A DNA stretch of 64,000 nucleotides from Novosphingobium sp. SG751A (GCF_013149295.1 NZ_JABGCB010000010.1:182262-246261), one strand, 5' to 3'; positions 8,090 through 18,144 are shown, counted from the stretch's first letter. Numbers and translations: made by a program. Notes: generated from the sequence alone by a model not told the origin.

Positions 8090-9913
8090 ATGTGCGGGAT
8101 TATCGGCATTGTCGGCAAGGAAGAGGTGGCGGATCGTCTGGTCGATGGTCTGCGCCGGATGGAATATCGCGGCTATGACTCGGCGGGCGTTTGTACGGTG
8201 CATGACGGCGAGTTGATCCGCCGCCGCGCACCGGGCAAATTGCTCAATCTGGTCAAAGAACTGGCGGTCAATCCTGCGCCGGGCCTGGTGGGCATCGCCC
8301 ATACGCGCTGGGCCACGCATGGCGCGCCCACGGCCGCCAACGCCCACCCCCACGCCACGGAAAAGCTGGCGCTGGTCCATAATGGCATCATCGAGAATTT
8401 CCGCCCCCTGCGGGAGGCTCTGCAGGCCAAAGGCCGCGTGTTTGAATCGGAAACCGATACCGAGGTGGTGGCCCATCTGGTGTCGGATCTGGTCGAGGGC
8501 GGGTTGTCTCCGGTTGATGCGGTCAAGGCCGCTCTGCCGCAATTGCGCGGGGCTTTTGCGCTGGCGATTGCATTTCGCGAATATCCCGACATGCTGATCG
8601 GCGCGCGCCTCGGCTCGCCTTTGGTGCTGGGCTATGGCGAGGGTGAGACGTTCCTTGGCTCGGACGCGCTGGCTCTGGCGCCTTTGACCCAGCGCATCAC
8701 CTATCTGGAGGAGGGCGACTGGGTCGTCATCCGCCGTGAGGGCGTGGAGATTTACGACAAGGACAACAATCCGGTCACGCGCGCGATTGTGGCCTCGGGC
8801 GCTTCGGCCGCGGCGGTGGAAAAGGGCAATTTCCGCCACTTCATGCAGAAGGAAATCTACGACCAGCCGACCGTCGTGGCCCAGACGCTGCAAAGCTATG
8901 TGCGCCGCGATGATGAGAGCGTGGCGCTGCCCCAGATCGACTTTGACCTGTCGGCGATCAAGCGCGTGACTATCGTGGCCTGCGGCACGTCCTTCTATGC
9001 GGGCCTCGTGGCCAAATATTGGTTCGAGCATTTCGCGCGCCTGCCGGTGGACATCGATGTGGCGTCGGAATTCCGCTACCGCGATCCGGTGCTGGAGCCG
9101 GGCGGCCTTGCCATCTTCATCAGCCAGTCGGGCGAGACGGCCGATACGCTGGCCGCGCTGCGCCATTGCAAGGCCAATGGACAGACCATCGCGGTGGTGG
9201 TGAATGTGCCTACCTCGTCGATGGCGCGCGAAGCGGATCTCTTGCTGCCCACCCATGCCGGGCCGGAAATCGGCGTGGCCTCGACCAAGGCATTTACCTG
9301 TCAACTCGCCGTGCTGGCCGCTTTGGCGGCCCATCTGGCGGTGAAGCGCGGGCGCATGACGCGTGAGGACGAGCGCGAGGTTGTGCGCAATCTGATCGAG
9401 ACGCCTTCGGCCCTGAATGCGGCGCTGGCCTATGATGATGCGATTGCGGCCATGGCGCATCTGATCGCCCCGGCGCGCGATGTGCTTTATCTGGGGCGTG
9501 GACAGGATTATCCGCTGGCGCTGGAAGGTGCGCTCAAGCTCAAGGAAATCAGCTATATCCACGCCGAAGGTTATGCTGCGGGCGAGATGAAGCATGGCCC
9601 CATTGCGCTGATCGACGAGAATGTGCCGGTGATCGTGATCGCGCCCTCGGGCCCGCTGTTTGAAAAGACCGTTTCGAACATGCAGGAAGTGCGCGCACGC
9701 GGCGGCAAGATCGTGCTGATCTCTGATGCCGAAGGGCTGGCCGAGGCGGGCGAGGGCTGTATGGCCACCATCGAGATGCCGCAGGTTCACCCGTTGATCG
9801 CGCCGCTGGTCTATGCGGTCCCCGTGCAACTGTTGGCCTATCATGTGGCCTGCGTTAAGGGTACGGACGTTGATCAACCGCGCAATCTGGCAAAGTCGGT
9901 AACGGTGGAATAA
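8090..9913 (+). CDS. glmS: Glutamine--fructose-6-phosphate aminotransferase (isomerizing)
   Basis: 607 residues. Converts fructose-6-P and glutamine to glucosamine-6-P. The start is fixed by MCGIIGIVG: Cys2 becomes the N-terminal nucleophile of the glutaminase domain, so the 25 codons upstream in frame are excluded. Two SIS domains follow (ACGTSFYAG, FISQSGETADT, VASTKAFT), and the protein ends in the typical DQPRNLAKSVTVE. I see no glmS ribozyme upstream, as expected outside Firmicutes. A short GC-rich inverted repeat around TTAATA lies about 60 nt before the start. Confidence 0.97.
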   Translation: MCGIIGIVGKEEVADRLVDGLRRMEYRGYDSAGVCTVHDGELIRRRAPGKLLNLVKELAVNPAPGLVGIAHTRWATHGAPTAANAHPHATEKLALVHNGIIENFRPLREALQAKGRVFESETDTEVVAHLVSDLVEGGLSPVDAVKAALPQLRGAFALAIAFREYPDMLIGARLGSPLVLGYGEGETFLGSDALALAPLTQRITYLEEGDWVVIRREGVEIYDKDNNPVTRAIVASGASAAAVEKGNFRHFMQKEIYDQPTVVAQTLQSYVRRDDESVALPQIDFDLSAIKRVTIVACGTSFYAGLVAKYWFEHFARLPVDIDVASEFRYRDPVLEPGGLAIFISQSGETADTLAALRHCKANGQTIAVVVNVPTSSMAREADLLLPTHAGPEIGVASTKAFTCQLAVLAALAAHLAVKRGRMTREDEREVVRNLIETPSALNAALAYDDAIAAMAHLIAPARDVLYLGRGQDYPLALEGALKLKEISYIHAEGYAAGEMKHGPIALIDENVPVIVIAPSGPLFEKTVSNMQEVRARGGKIVLISDAEGLAEAGEGCMATIEMPQVHPLIAPLVYAVPVQLLAYHVACVKGTDVDQPRNLAKSVTVE

Positions 9914-9928
9914 TTGACGCAATTACGG

Positions 9929-9971
9929 GGGCGGAGGCGACAGAATATCTGTCTGTTTCCGCTCCGTTTTT
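9929..9971 (+). terminator. Intrinsic terminator after glmS
   Basis: GCGGA (9931-9935) pairs with TCCGC (9958-9962) around an inner GACAG/CTGTC stem, followed by a run of T at 9966-9971. A second overlapping hairpin, CCGTTTTT-ATTA-AAAAACGG, lies just downstream. It lies 16 nt past the glmS stop. Confidence 0.65.
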
Positions 9972-10056
9972 ATTAAAAAAACGGTAAAGTATTGATGCGC
10001 CGTTTACCACATCCATTACACATGGCGATAGGCATTGCAGCGTAGGTTTCACTGCA

Positions 10057-12447
10057 ATGACTCACGCGATTTCCTCCCCCGCAATTGGCGAACTGAGCAT
10101 CTGGTCGGTGCTGGGCCTGTCCGGCCAAGGCTCGGAGGAATGGGCGCGCCTGCGCGGGCTGCAATATTCTCAGCTTGCGCTGGTGGCGCGCGCGCGCATC
10201 TGGGCGCAGGCGCTGGCCGCGATTGTCTCGGTCCTGCTGTTTGCGCCCTATGTCAGCCATCCGATGATCGGTGGCTGGTTGGGGGCTTTGTGCGCTTCGT
10301 TAACCTATAGCGTACGCAACGAAGGGCAATTGAGCGACGCCGACCGGCGCGGCATGTCCAGCAATGAATTCCGCCGCCAGGCGATGGGCACGATTATCAA
10401 TGCGATGGTCTGGGCCTCACCGCTGCTGTTTTTCCTGCCGCAGGCGCCGGTCCATCTGCGCTATGAATTCTGGACCGTGCTGGCGATGCTGATGACCGTC
10501 TCGGCGGTGATCGTGCCGACGGTGCCTTTGTCCACCCTGCTGTTTTCCACGATTGTCGGCTGCGGTTCGGTGGTGGGCTTTTTCACGCTGCTTCAGCCCG
10601 GCATGGCGGGCGTCGCCGCGCTGTTTGTGGCCAGCATTGCGCTGGGCACGATCGAGGCGTCGCGTCATTTTCTGGCTTCGCGCCTTGCGGTGGCGGGCAT
10701 GGCCGAACGCAATGAGGTGGTCAGCCTGCTGCTGCGCGAATTTGACGAGGATGAGGCCGACTGGCTGTGGCAGACCGACGCCCAGCGCCGGGTGCGTGCG
10801 GTGTCGACCCGTTTTGCCGAAGCGATGGGCATGGCGCCCAGCGAGATCGAGGGATCGGGCTTTCTCTCGCTGCTGCTGGGGCCGGGCGGTGATCCGCGCT
10901 CGGGCGAGGGGCGCGGGATCGAGCGCGGCACGATCCCCGGCCTGATGGAACTGGAAGAAAAATTCAAGGCGCGCGAAAGTTTCTCGAACCTGCTGGTGCG
11001 GGTGATGGTGCAAGGGACGCGGCGCTACTGGTCGCTGTCGGGCGCGCCGCGCTTTGACGATGTGGGGGCCTTTATGGGCTTTCGTGGCGTCGCCTCGGAT
11101 GTGACCGAACAGCAGGAAACCAGCGAAAAGATCGCCTATTTGGCGCGTTATGATACGCTGACCGGCCTGCCCAATCGCATGATGGTGATCGATGCACTGG
11201 AAAATGCGCTGGTGGCCGCGCGTGAAGGCGATGGGCAATGCGCGTTCCTGATGATCGACCTCGACCGGTTCAAGGCGGTCAATGACACGCTGGGCCATCC
11301 GGTAGGCGATCAACTGCTCAGCCAGGTGGCCGAACGGCTCAAAGTGTTGATGACGCACAATTCGCTCTGTGGGCGGCTTGGCGGCGATGAATTTTGCGTG
11401 GTGCTGCGTCAGGCCAATGAGCGCACACTGGTGGCCCGTCTGGCGCAGGCGATCATTGCCGATCTTTCCCAGCCCTATTTCGTGGATGGTCATGAACTGA
11501 CGATTGGCGCCTCGGTGGGCTCGGCGTTCGGCCCGGTCGATGGAGGCAGCGTGCCTGCGCTGATGCGCAATGCCGATTTTGCGCTTTATCGCGCCAAGCG
11601 CAACGGGCGCGGCATGCATTCGGCCTTTGACGAAGCGCTGCGCGCCGAAGCCGAGGCCCGCGCATGGCTGGAAGAGGCCCTGCGCGCGGCGGTTGAGCGG
11701 CAGGAATTCGAGATGTTCTATCAGCCCGTGGTTGATGCGCGCAGCGAGCGCCTGGTGGGTTTTGAATCCCTTCTGCGCTGGAACAGCCCGGAGCTGGGCC
11801 GGGTTTCGCCCGACCGTTTCCTCTCGCTGGCCGAGGACACACGTCTGAGCCTGCCGATTGGCGCATGGGTGTTGAAAGAAGCCTGCCATCAGGTCGCGCA
11901 ATGGCCCGGAAACCTGCGCGTTTCGGTCAATGTTTCGGATAAGCAGGCGCTGGACCCGGCCTTTATCGATCACGTCGTCACCGCGCTGGCGGTCAGCAAT
12001 CTGGCGCCGCAAAGGCTGGAGATCGAGGTGACCGAGAGCCTGTTTCAGCGCGATCCCGCACTGGCGCGCGCCACGATTGAACGGCTGACGGCGTTGGGTT
12101 GTTCGGTAATTCTGGACGATTTCGGCGCGGGTCAGGCTTCGGTCGCGATCCTGTGTGAAATGCGTTTCGATGCGATCAAGCTGGACCGGGCGTTGATGAA
12201 GGGCGCGGCTTCGGGCAATGCGGAAAGCATGGCGATGATCCGTGCGGCCGTAGCGATTGCCGACAGTCTGGAAATGATCACTATCGCCAAGGGTGTGGAA
12301 ACCCCGCAAGAGCTGGAAATCGCCTGTAAATTAGGTTGTCGCCGCCTTCAGGGGCTGGCCTATGGCGATGCGCGCGGGGTGGAAGAAGTGCAGGATCTGT
12401 TCGGCACCCGCCCGGTGCCTGTTGCCCAAGAAGAAAGGGCGGGCTGA
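10057..12447 (+). CDS. Membrane PAS-GGDEF-EAL protein (c-di-GMP cyclase/phosphodiesterase)
   Basis: 796 residues. About six hydrophobic segments lie between residues 49 and 200, a PAS-like sensor at about 220-340, a GGDEF domain (RLGGDEF near 440-446) and an EAL domain (FESLLRW near 569). The EAL catalytic set looks complete: E of ESL, N of VNVS, EVTES, LDDFGAG, the K of IKLDR, E of GVET and Q of LQG. The GGDEF motif is intact, but no RxxD inhibitory site precedes it. It could make or degrade c-di-GMP; both activities are structurally possible. It stands alone between glmS and the convergent purQ. Confidence 0.9.
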   Translation: MTHAISSPAIGELSIWSVLGLSGQGSEEWARLRGLQYSQLALVARARIWAQALAAIVSVLLFAPYVSHPMIGGWLGALCASLTYSVRNEGQLSDADRRGMSSNEFRRQAMGTIINAMVWASPLLFFLPQAPVHLRYEFWTVLAMLMTVSAVIVPTVPLSTLLFSTIVGCGSVVGFFTLLQPGMAGVAALFVASIALGTIEASRHFLASRLAVAGMAERNEVVSLLLREFDEDEADWLWQTDAQRRVRAVSTRFAEAMGMAPSEIEGSGFLSLLLGPGGDPRSGEGRGIERGTIPGLMELEEKFKARESFSNLLVRVMVQGTRRYWSLSGAPRFDDVGAFMGFRGVASDVTEQQETSEKIAYLARYDTLTGLPNRMMVIDALENALVAAREGDGQCAFLMIDLDRFKAVNDTLGHPVGDQLLSQVAERLKVLMTHNSLCGRLGGDEFCVVLRQANERTLVARLAQAIIADLSQPYFVDGHELTIGASVGSAFGPVDGGSVPALMRNADFALYRAKRNGRGMHSAFDEALRAEAEARAWLEEALRAAVERQEFEMFYQPVVDARSERLVGFESLLRWNSPELGRVSPDRFLSLAEDTRLSLPIGAWVLKEACHQVAQWPGNLRVSVNVSDKQALDPAFIDHVVTALAVSNLAPQRLEIEVTESLFQRDPALARATIERLTALGCSVILDDFGAGQASVAILCEMRFDAIKLDRALMKGAASGNAESMAMIRAAVAIADSLEMITIAKGVETPQELEIACKLGCRRLQGLAYGDARGVEEVQDLFGTRPVPVAQEERAG

Positions 12448-12468
12448 CCGCCTGGCCAACCCGCCCTT
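12435..12468. terminator. GC-rich hairpin between convergent genes
   Basis: AAGGGCGGG (12435-12443) pairs perfectly with CCCGCCCTT (12460-12468). The left arm overlaps the last codons of the GGDEF-EAL gene, and purQ ends at 12491 from the other side. There is no long T run, so the termination role is inferred from position. Confidence 0.4.
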
Positions 12469-12490
12469 CTAAAGGTTTAGGCCCGATCGA

Positions 12491-13162
12491 TCAGGCGCTC
12501 AGCAGCGCCTTGGTCACGCCTTCAAACAGCGCGCGGCCGTCGATGCCGCCCTGCGCCGCCTCGATGAAGCGTTCCGGGTGGGGCATCATGCCCAGCACAT
12601 TGCCGCCTTCGTTTAGCACGCCCGCGATGTTGCGGGCCGAGCCGTTGACTTCCTCGGCATAGCGGAAGGCCACGCGGCCTTCGCCTTCGAGGCGGTCAAG
12701 CGTCGCATCATCGGCAAAGAAATTGCCGTCGTGATGCGCCACAGGGATCGTGATCGTCTGACCCTTGAGGTAACGATGCGTGAAGGCGCTGGTGTTGTTT
12801 TCCACCGTCAGCTTCACTTCGCGGCAGACAAAGCGGATGCCCGCATTGCGCATCAGCGCGCCGGGCAGCAGGCCTGCCTCGGTCAGCACCTGAAAGCCGT
12901 TGCACACGCCCAACACCTTGACGCCGCGCCCGGCCGCCTCGATCACGGCACGCATGATCGGGCTGCGGGCTGCCATTGCGCCGCTGCGCAGATAGTCGCC
13001 ATAGGAGAAACCGCCGGGCAGGGCGATGAAGTCCAGACCCTCGGGCAGGGCGGCGTCGCCATGCCAGACGCGGTGAACCTCGCCGCCGCAGACCTGCTCG
13101 ACGGCCACGGCCATGTCACGGTCGCAATTCGATCCGGGGAACGTGATGACTGCCGAACGCAT
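12491..13162 (-). CDS. purQ: FGAM synthase glutaminase subunit PurQ
   Basis: 223 residues. Supplies ammonia from glutamine to PurL for conversion of FGAR to FGAM. It starts [16 protein letters not shown], typical of PurQ. The class I amidotransferase nucleophile is in GVCNGFQVL (Cys near residue 86), and the catalytic His/Glu are in MMPHPER near the C-terminus. It is 3 nt downstream of purS. The synthetase subunit purL is not in the window. Confidence 0.96.
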   Translation of the reverse strand: MRSAVITFPGSNCDRDMAVAVEQVCGGEVHRVWHGDAALPEGLDFIALPGGFSYGDYLRSGAMAARSPIMRAVIEAAGRGVKVLGVCNGFQVLTEAGLLPGALMRNAGIRFVCREVKLTVENNTSAFTHRYLKGQTITIPVAHHDGNFFADDATLDRLEGEGRVAFRYAEEVNGSARNIAGVLNEGGNVLGMMPHPERFIEAAQGGIDGRALFEGVTKALLSA

Positions 13163-13165
13163 GGC

Positions 13166-13396
13166 TTACACCCTCTCGATGCGGTAGTTCTCGATCACCA
13201 GATTGGCGAGCAGCTTTTGCGCCATTTCTTCAAGCGCTGCATCGCTGACCGTCTCGTCCACTTCCAGCTCGATCAAACGGCCGGCGCGGACGTCGGAAAC
13301 GCCCGAAAAGCCAAGGCCTTCGATGGCATGGTGGATCGCGCGGCCCTGCGGATCGAGCACCCCGTTCTTGAGGCTGACGTAAACGCGCACTTTCAT
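13166..13396 (-). CDS. purS: FGAM synthase subunit PurS
   Basis: 76 residues. Small subunit that bridges PurL and PurQ. The sequence VRVYVSLKNGVLDPQGRAI with the later GFSGVSDVRAGRLIELE is typical. It overlaps nothing and leads directly into purQ. The 5' region holds overlapping hairpins (13420-13454) that may regulate this pair. Normally purC is adjacent; here it lies about 9.4 kb upstream. Confidence 0.94.
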   Translation of the reverse strand: MKVRVYVSLKNGVLDPQGRAIHHAIEGLGFSGVSDVRAGRLIELEVDETVSDAALEEMAQKLLANLVIENYRIERV

Positions 13397-13419
13397 CGCT
13401 GGGCGGCCTTTCTGTTATG

Positions 13420-13454
13420 GCACCCGATTGGGTGCGATGCACCGATGATGCATC
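13420..13454 (-). promoter_or_regulatory. Mutually exclusive hairpins in the purS leader
   Basis: Three short palindromes overlap: GCACCC-GATT-GGGTGC (13420-13435), GGTGC-GAT-GCACC (13431-13443) and GATGCA-N7-TGCATC (13436-13454). The outer two can form together; the middle one excludes both. The group lies 24-58 nt before the purS start. This is the geometry of a two-state leader, though no known riboswitch is recognised. Confidence 0.35.
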
Positions 13455-13508
13455 ATGGTAGAATCGGCCCCGCCTATGGCGCGCAATGGCGTAAAAGCCA
13501 AGGGGTAG

Positions 13509-13535
13509 GGGGCATTTTTGGCCTCAAAAAGCCCC
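13509..13535 (-). terminator. Hairpin after the efflux operon
   Basis: GGGGC-(A)-TTTTT and AAAAA-GCCCC form a ten-pair stem with one bulge, 9 nt after the stop of the outer-membrane factor on the minus strand. T residues are inside the stem rather than after it, so it is an atypical terminator candidate. Confidence 0.35.
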
Positions 13536-13543
13536 TGATCCGC

Positions 13544-14971
13544 TTAACGCCGTGCAATTGCGGCGCTATCCCCGCCAATCGCGCGATAGAGGCCGACCAG
13601 ATTGCTGGCCCGCGTATATTGCGCCGAGACCAGCGTCTTTTCCGCCGAATAGAGCGATTGCTGCGCGGTCAACGCATCGAGCCACGTGCCGATCCCGCCC
13701 TCATAGCGGCGGTTGACCAGACGGTAATTGTCGGACGCCGCATCGCGCCCGGCGCGCACCGCCTCGACCTGCGCCTCAATCGTGCCGCGTCGCGCCAGCA
13801 CATTGGCCACGTCGGCAAAAGCGTTCTGCACAGTCTTGCGATAGGTGGCGAGCGCGGCGTCGCGCTGGGCCTGGCTGACGCGATAGGATGCCTTGGCCGC
13901 CCCACCCTTAAAGATCGGCCACGAGGCCGCAGAGGTCAGGCCCCATGCGAAATTCGTGGGCGAAAACAGGCTGGAGAGCGCGGTGGTGGCCACGCCCGCC
14001 ACGCCCGTCAGCGTGATCTTGGGATAGAGCGCCGCGCGGGCGGCATCGACATTGGCATAGGCCGAACGCAGCGAGAATTCCGCCTGCGCCACATCAGGGC
14101 GGCGCAGCAGGATCGACGAATCGAGCCCTGCCGCGACCGGCGCCAGATGCCCCGCCGCATCGTCAATCGAGGCGGGCAGCAGATCGCCCGGTACATCATC
14201 GCCCACCAGCAGGCGCAGCGCGTTGATATCCTGCGCCACGGCATTGGTCTGGGCCGCCACATCGGCCTGCGCCGTGCGCAACGTCAATTCCGCCTTGCGC
14301 TGATCGGCCAACAGGCCAATCCCGCCATCCACCCGCCGTTTGGTCAGCGCCACGCTCTTTTCTGCGCTGGCCGCCGTATCCTGCGCCAGTTTCAGCAGGC
14401 TCCTGTCCGCCGCATAGGTCAGCCAGCCATTGGCGACATTGGCGATCAGCGTCAGGCGCGTCGCGCGCGATCCGGCTTCGCTGGCAAGATAGGTCGCCTT
14501 GGCCGCCGCCGTAAGCCCGCGCACGCGCCCGAACAGATCGACCTCATAGCTGGCCAAAGTGCCGGTGGCGCTGGCCGAATCGCCCTTGGTGGTGGCCCCG
14601 GCCACGCGGGTGCCATCGCCGCCCGCATGGGTGAAGCCGCCATTGGCGTCGATTTCCGGGAACAGCGCGCCGCGCTGCACCAGATACTGGTTGCGCGCTG
14701 TTTCGATATTGGCAATCGCCACGGCAAGGTCCTGATTTTTTGCCAAAGCAAGGTTAATCACCTTGACCAGACGCGCATCTGCCAGAACCTGCGCATAGGA
14801 ATAAGACGGCAGCGCCGCATCGCCGGGCAGGACGTAGGCTTCACCCTCGGGCCATGCGGCGGGGATCGGCAGAGGAGCCGGATCAGCGGGCTGATCGGCG
14901 CGCGGGCGAGCTTCGAGTCCTGCCGGGACCACCACAAGAGCGAGAGCCGCAATCAGGGAAAGGTTCTTCAT
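13544..14971 (-). CDS. RND efflux outer-membrane factor (NodT/OprM family)
   Basis: 475 residues. Trimeric outer-membrane channel of a tripartite pump. The N-terminus has a Sec signal peptide (MKNLSLIAALALVVVPAGLEA). Two tandem OEP repeats follow, with the family pattern of AAAKATYLASEAGSRATRL-like helices (about 155-175) and LRRPDVAQAEFSLRSA near 290. No lipobox cysteine is visible, unlike many NodT proteins. The start overlaps the RND gene stop by 4 nt (14968-14971), so it is the last gene of MFP-RND-OMF. Confidence 0.9.
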   Translation of the reverse strand: MKNLSLIAALALVVVPAGLEARPRADQPADPAPLPIPAAWPEGEAYVLPGDAALPSYSYAQVLADARLVKVINLALAKNQDLAVAIANIETARNQYLVQRGALFPEIDANGGFTHAGGDGTRVAGATTKGDSASATGTLASYEVDLFGRVRGLTAAAKATYLASEAGSRATRLTLIANVANGWLTYAADRSLLKLAQDTAASAEKSVALTKRRVDGGIGLLADQRKAELTLRTAQADVAAQTNAVAQDINALRLLVGDDVPGDLLPASIDDAAGHLAPVAAGLDSSILLRRPDVAQAEFSLRSAYANVDAARAALYPKITLTGVAGVATTALSSLFSPTNFAWGLTSAASWPIFKGGAAKASYRVSQAQRDAALATYRKTVQNAFADVANVLARRGTIEAQVEAVRAGRDAASDNYRLVNRRYEGGIGTWLDALTAQQSLYSAEKTLVSAQYTRASNLVGLYRAIGGDSAAIARR

Positions 14972-17900
14972 GCCACCACTCCCTGATCGTCGGCTTTCTT
15001 GCGACGGAACTGACGGAAACCGCCCCGCACCAGCACGAAGAACAGCGGGATGAAGAAGATCGCCAGACCCGTTGCCGTCAACATGCCGCCGATCACCGAA
15101 GTGCCGATGGCGATGCGCGCATTGGCGCCAGCGCCCGTGGCAATGGCCAGAGGCAGCACGCCGAAGATGAACGCGCAGGACGTCATCAGAATCGGGCGCA
15201 ACCGCATCCGCGCCGCGTCCAGCACCGCGGTGATCGGGTCCTTGCCCGCCTTTTCACCCTGTTCGGCAAATTCGATCATCAGGATCGCGTTCTTGGCCGC
15301 AAGACCCATCGTCGTCGTCAGGCCGATCTGCAGATAGACGTCATTCTGAAGCCCCCGCAGTGTGACCAGCGCCACCGCCCCGACCAGACCCACCGGAATG
15401 ACCAGCAGCACGGCAAAGGGAATGCTCCAGCTTTCATACAGCGCGGCAAGGCAGAGGAACACCACGATCAGCGACACCGAATAGAGCAGCGGCGCCTGAC
15501 CCGAGGACAGGCGTTCCTGATAGGAGGCGCCCGACCATGCGATCGACACATCGGGATATTGCGCGACCAGAGCCTCGAACGCATTCATCGCATCGCCCGA
15601 GGAATAGCCCTGCGAGGATTGGCCCGAGACTTCGAAATTGGGCGTGCCGGAGAAGCGATAGGTCGCGTTGGGCGCCTTGCTCCAGCTGAAGCTGGCAAAG
15701 GCCGAGAAAGGCACCATCTTGCCGCTGCTGTTGCGGACCTGCCATTGCGACAGATCCTCAGGGCGCGAGCGGAATTCAGCATCGCCCATCACATAGACGC
15801 GCTTCACACGCCCGCGATCCACGAAGTCATTGACATAGCGTCCGCCCCATGCAGCAGCCAGCGTGGTGTTCACATCCGAAGGCGCAACCCCCAGCGCGGC
15901 CAGCTTGGCCGTGTCGGTGGTGATTTTCAGCGTCGGCTGATCGGGCAGGCCGGTCAGACGGACGTTCGAGAGCTGAGGCAGGGTCCGCGCTTCGGCCAGA
16001 ATTTCATCGCGCAGCTTGCCAAAGGCCTCGGCATCCATGCCGCCGCTGTTGAGCACTTCGGCGGTAAAGCCGGTTGCCTGACCCAGACCGCGCACGATGG
16101 GCGGTTGCAACGCATAGAATTCCAGATCGCGATAGCCGCCGCTGATCGCCTGCGTGGCGCGGCGGGTGATCGCTTCGGCCGAATTTTCCGTGCCCTTGCG
16201 CTGGTCCCAATCGGTCAGCGAGACGAAACCGCGACCCGCGTTCTGGCCGCTGCCGCCGCCCTGCGCACCGCCCGCCACGACCAGCACGGCGTCGATGTTC
16301 TTCTTGTCATGCTGGAGGAAATATTTCTCGATGGCCAACTGCGCTTCCTGCGTGCGCTCCAGCGTGGCGCCGGCGGGCAACTGGAAGCTGATCTGGGCCA
16401 TGCCCTGATCTTCCGAGGGCAGAAAGCCCGTGGGCATCCGCACAAACAGCACGACCAGCGCCACCAGCACTACGCCATAGGCCAGAATGGGGATGCGCTT
16501 ATGCGTCGCGGCCCAACTCGCCTTGGGGTGATACCATTCGAGCAGGCGCCCGAAATAGCGCTCGAATTTGACCCGCATCCAATGGCTGGCCCGCCCGATC
16601 AGCGAGGTTTCATCCTCATCCTCGGGTCTTTGCAGGATCGTCGTGGTCAGCGCGGGCGAAAGCACCAGCGCCACCACCACTGAGAGCGCCATGGCCGAAA
16701 CGATGGTCAGCGAGAACTGGCGATAGATCACGCCGGTCGAGCCGCCAAAGAAAGCCATCGGCATGAACACCGCCGAGAGCACCAGCGCGATGGCGATCAG
16801 CGCGATGGAGATTTCCTTCATCGATTCGATGGTCGCCTCACGCGGGGTCATGCCCGGATTTTCGGCCATCAACCGCTCGACATTTTCTACCACCACGATG
16901 GCGTCATCGACCAGCAGGCCGATGGCTAGCACAAGGCCGAACAGCGTCAACGTGTTGATCGAATAGCCCGCTACCGCAAAGATCGCGAAAGTGCCCAGCA
17001 TCACCACCGGCACCGCAATCGCCGGGATCAGCGTGGCGCGCCAGCTTTGCAGGAACACGAACATGACGATCACGACCAGAATGATCGCCTCGAACAGCGT
17101 TTCCACAACGTCGGCAACCGACTTGGAAATGAAGCGCGTCGAGTCATTGGCAAAGCCGTAGGTGTAGCCCTGCGGGAAGCTCTTGGAGAGTTCGGCAAAC
17201 TTGGCCTTGACCAGCTTGGCCGTGGCCAGAGCGTCCGCGCCCGGCGCCAGCGAGATGGCCAGCGCCGCACCCGGATGGCCGTTGACGCGGCTGACCACGC
17301 CATAGGATTCCGAACCCAGTTCAATGCGCGCCACGTCCGACAGGCGCACCGTCGCGCCGCTGCTGGCGCTCTTCACGACGATTTGGGCAAATTCGGCCGG
17401 GCTGGTCAGGCGCGACTGGGCCGTCACGGTGGCGTCCAGCATCTGACCGGCAGGCGAGGGGACCGCGCCGATTTCGCCCGCCGCCACTTCGGCGTTCTGG
17501 GCGGTGATTGCGGTGATGATGTCGGAAGGCATCAACTGATTGGCGGCCAGCTTGTTCGGGTCCATCCAGACGCGCATCGCATATTGTGCGCCAAAGCCGT
17601 TGGTTTGCCCCACGCCTTCGATACGCCCGATCGGCTCCTGCAACCGGCTTGCCAGAAAGTCGGAAACGTCGATGTTTGTCGTGCGGTCATAGGTGTCGGC
17701 CACATAGGCCACGAGCAGGAAGTCGGGGTTCGACTTTGTCACGCGCACGCCCTGCTGCTGCACCACCGTGGGCAAGCGCGAGAGGGCCTGCTGCACCTTG
17801 TTCTGCACCTGCACCTGGGCGATGTCGGGGTTGGTGCCTTTTTCGAACGTTGCCGAAATCGACACCTGCCCCGATGAACTCGATGTCGAGGAGAAATAGA

Positions 17901-18126
17901 GCAGCCCGTCAAGGCCGGTCAATTGCTGCTCGATCACCTGCGTGACGCTGGTTTCCAGAATGGCCGCCGACGCCCCCGGATAGGTGGTGTTGATGTTCAC
18001 CTGAGGCGGGGCAATGTCCGGAAACTGCTGCACCGGCAGGGTCGAAACCCCGGCGATACCGGCCAGCATGATGATGATCGCAATCACCCATGCAAAGATC
18101 GGACGGTCAATAAAGATGCGCGACAT
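14968..18126 (-). CDS. RND efflux transporter, HAE1/AcrB family
   Basis: 1052 residues, full length. Inner-membrane proton-driven multidrug exporter. It begins MSRIFIDRPIFAWVIAIIIM, typical of the first AcrB helix. It has GLLVDDAIVVVENVER in TM4 (with the paired Asp residues needed for proton relay) and GLAAKNAILMIEFA in TM10. The periplasmic porter and docking parts are present. Substrate range cannot be read from sequence. It is the middle gene of a three-gene operon, 18 nt after the membrane fusion gene. Confidence 0.95.
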   Translation of the reverse strand: MSRIFIDRPIFAWVIAIIIMLAGIAGVSTLPVQQFPDIAPPQVNINTTYPGASAAILETSVTQVIEQQLTGLDGLLYFSSTSSSSGQVSISATFEKGTNPDIAQVQVQNKVQQALSRLPTVVQQQGVRVTKSNPDFLLVAYVADTYDRTTNIDVSDFLASRLQEPIGRIEGVGQTNGFGAQYAMRVWMDPNKLAANQLMPSDIITAITAQNAEVAAGEIGAVPSPAGQMLDATVTAQSRLTSPAEFAQIVVKSASSGATVRLSDVARIELGSESYGVVSRVNGHPGAALAISLAPGADALATAKLVKAKFAELSKSFPQGYTYGFANDSTRFISKSVADVVETLFEAIILVVIVMFVFLQSWRATLIPAIAVPVVMLGTFAIFAVAGYSINTLTLFGLVLAIGLLVDDAIVVVENVERLMAENPGMTPREATIESMKEISIALIAIALVLSAVFMPMAFFGGSTGVIYRQFSLTIVSAMALSVVVALVLSPALTTTILQRPEDEDETSLIGRASHWMRVKFERYFGRLLEWYHPKASWAATHKRIPILAYGVVLVALVVLFVRMPTGFLPSEDQGMAQISFQLPAGATLERTQEAQLAIEKYFLQHDKKNIDAVLVVAGGAQGGGSGQNAGRGFVSLTDWDQRKGTENSAEAITRRATQAISGGYRDLEFYALQPPIVRGLGQATGFTAEVLNSGGMDAEAFGKLRDEILAEARTLPQLSNVRLTGLPDQPTLKITTDTAKLAALGVAPSDVNTTLAAAWGGRYVNDFVDRGRVKRVYVMGDAEFRSRPEDLSQWQVRNSSGKMVPFSAFASFSWSKAPNATYRFSGTPNFEVSGQSSQGYSSGDAMNAFEALVAQYPDVSIAWSGASYQERLSSGQAPLLYSVSLIVVFLCLAALYESWSIPFAVLLVIPVGLVGAVALVTLRGLQNDVYLQIGLTTTMGLAAKNAILMIEFAEQGEKAGKDPITAVLDAARMRLRPILMTSCAFIFGVLPLAIATGAGANARIAIGTSVIGGMLTATGLAIFFIPLFFVLVRGGFRQFRRKKADDQGVVA

Positions 18127-18144
18127 GACGCTTTTTCCCGTCTC

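Noticed and set aside
12731..14986. 751-codon plus-strand frame opposite purQ, purS and the outer-membrane factor
   Set aside because: Product is biased to Arg/Gln/His and crosses three real minus-strand genes.
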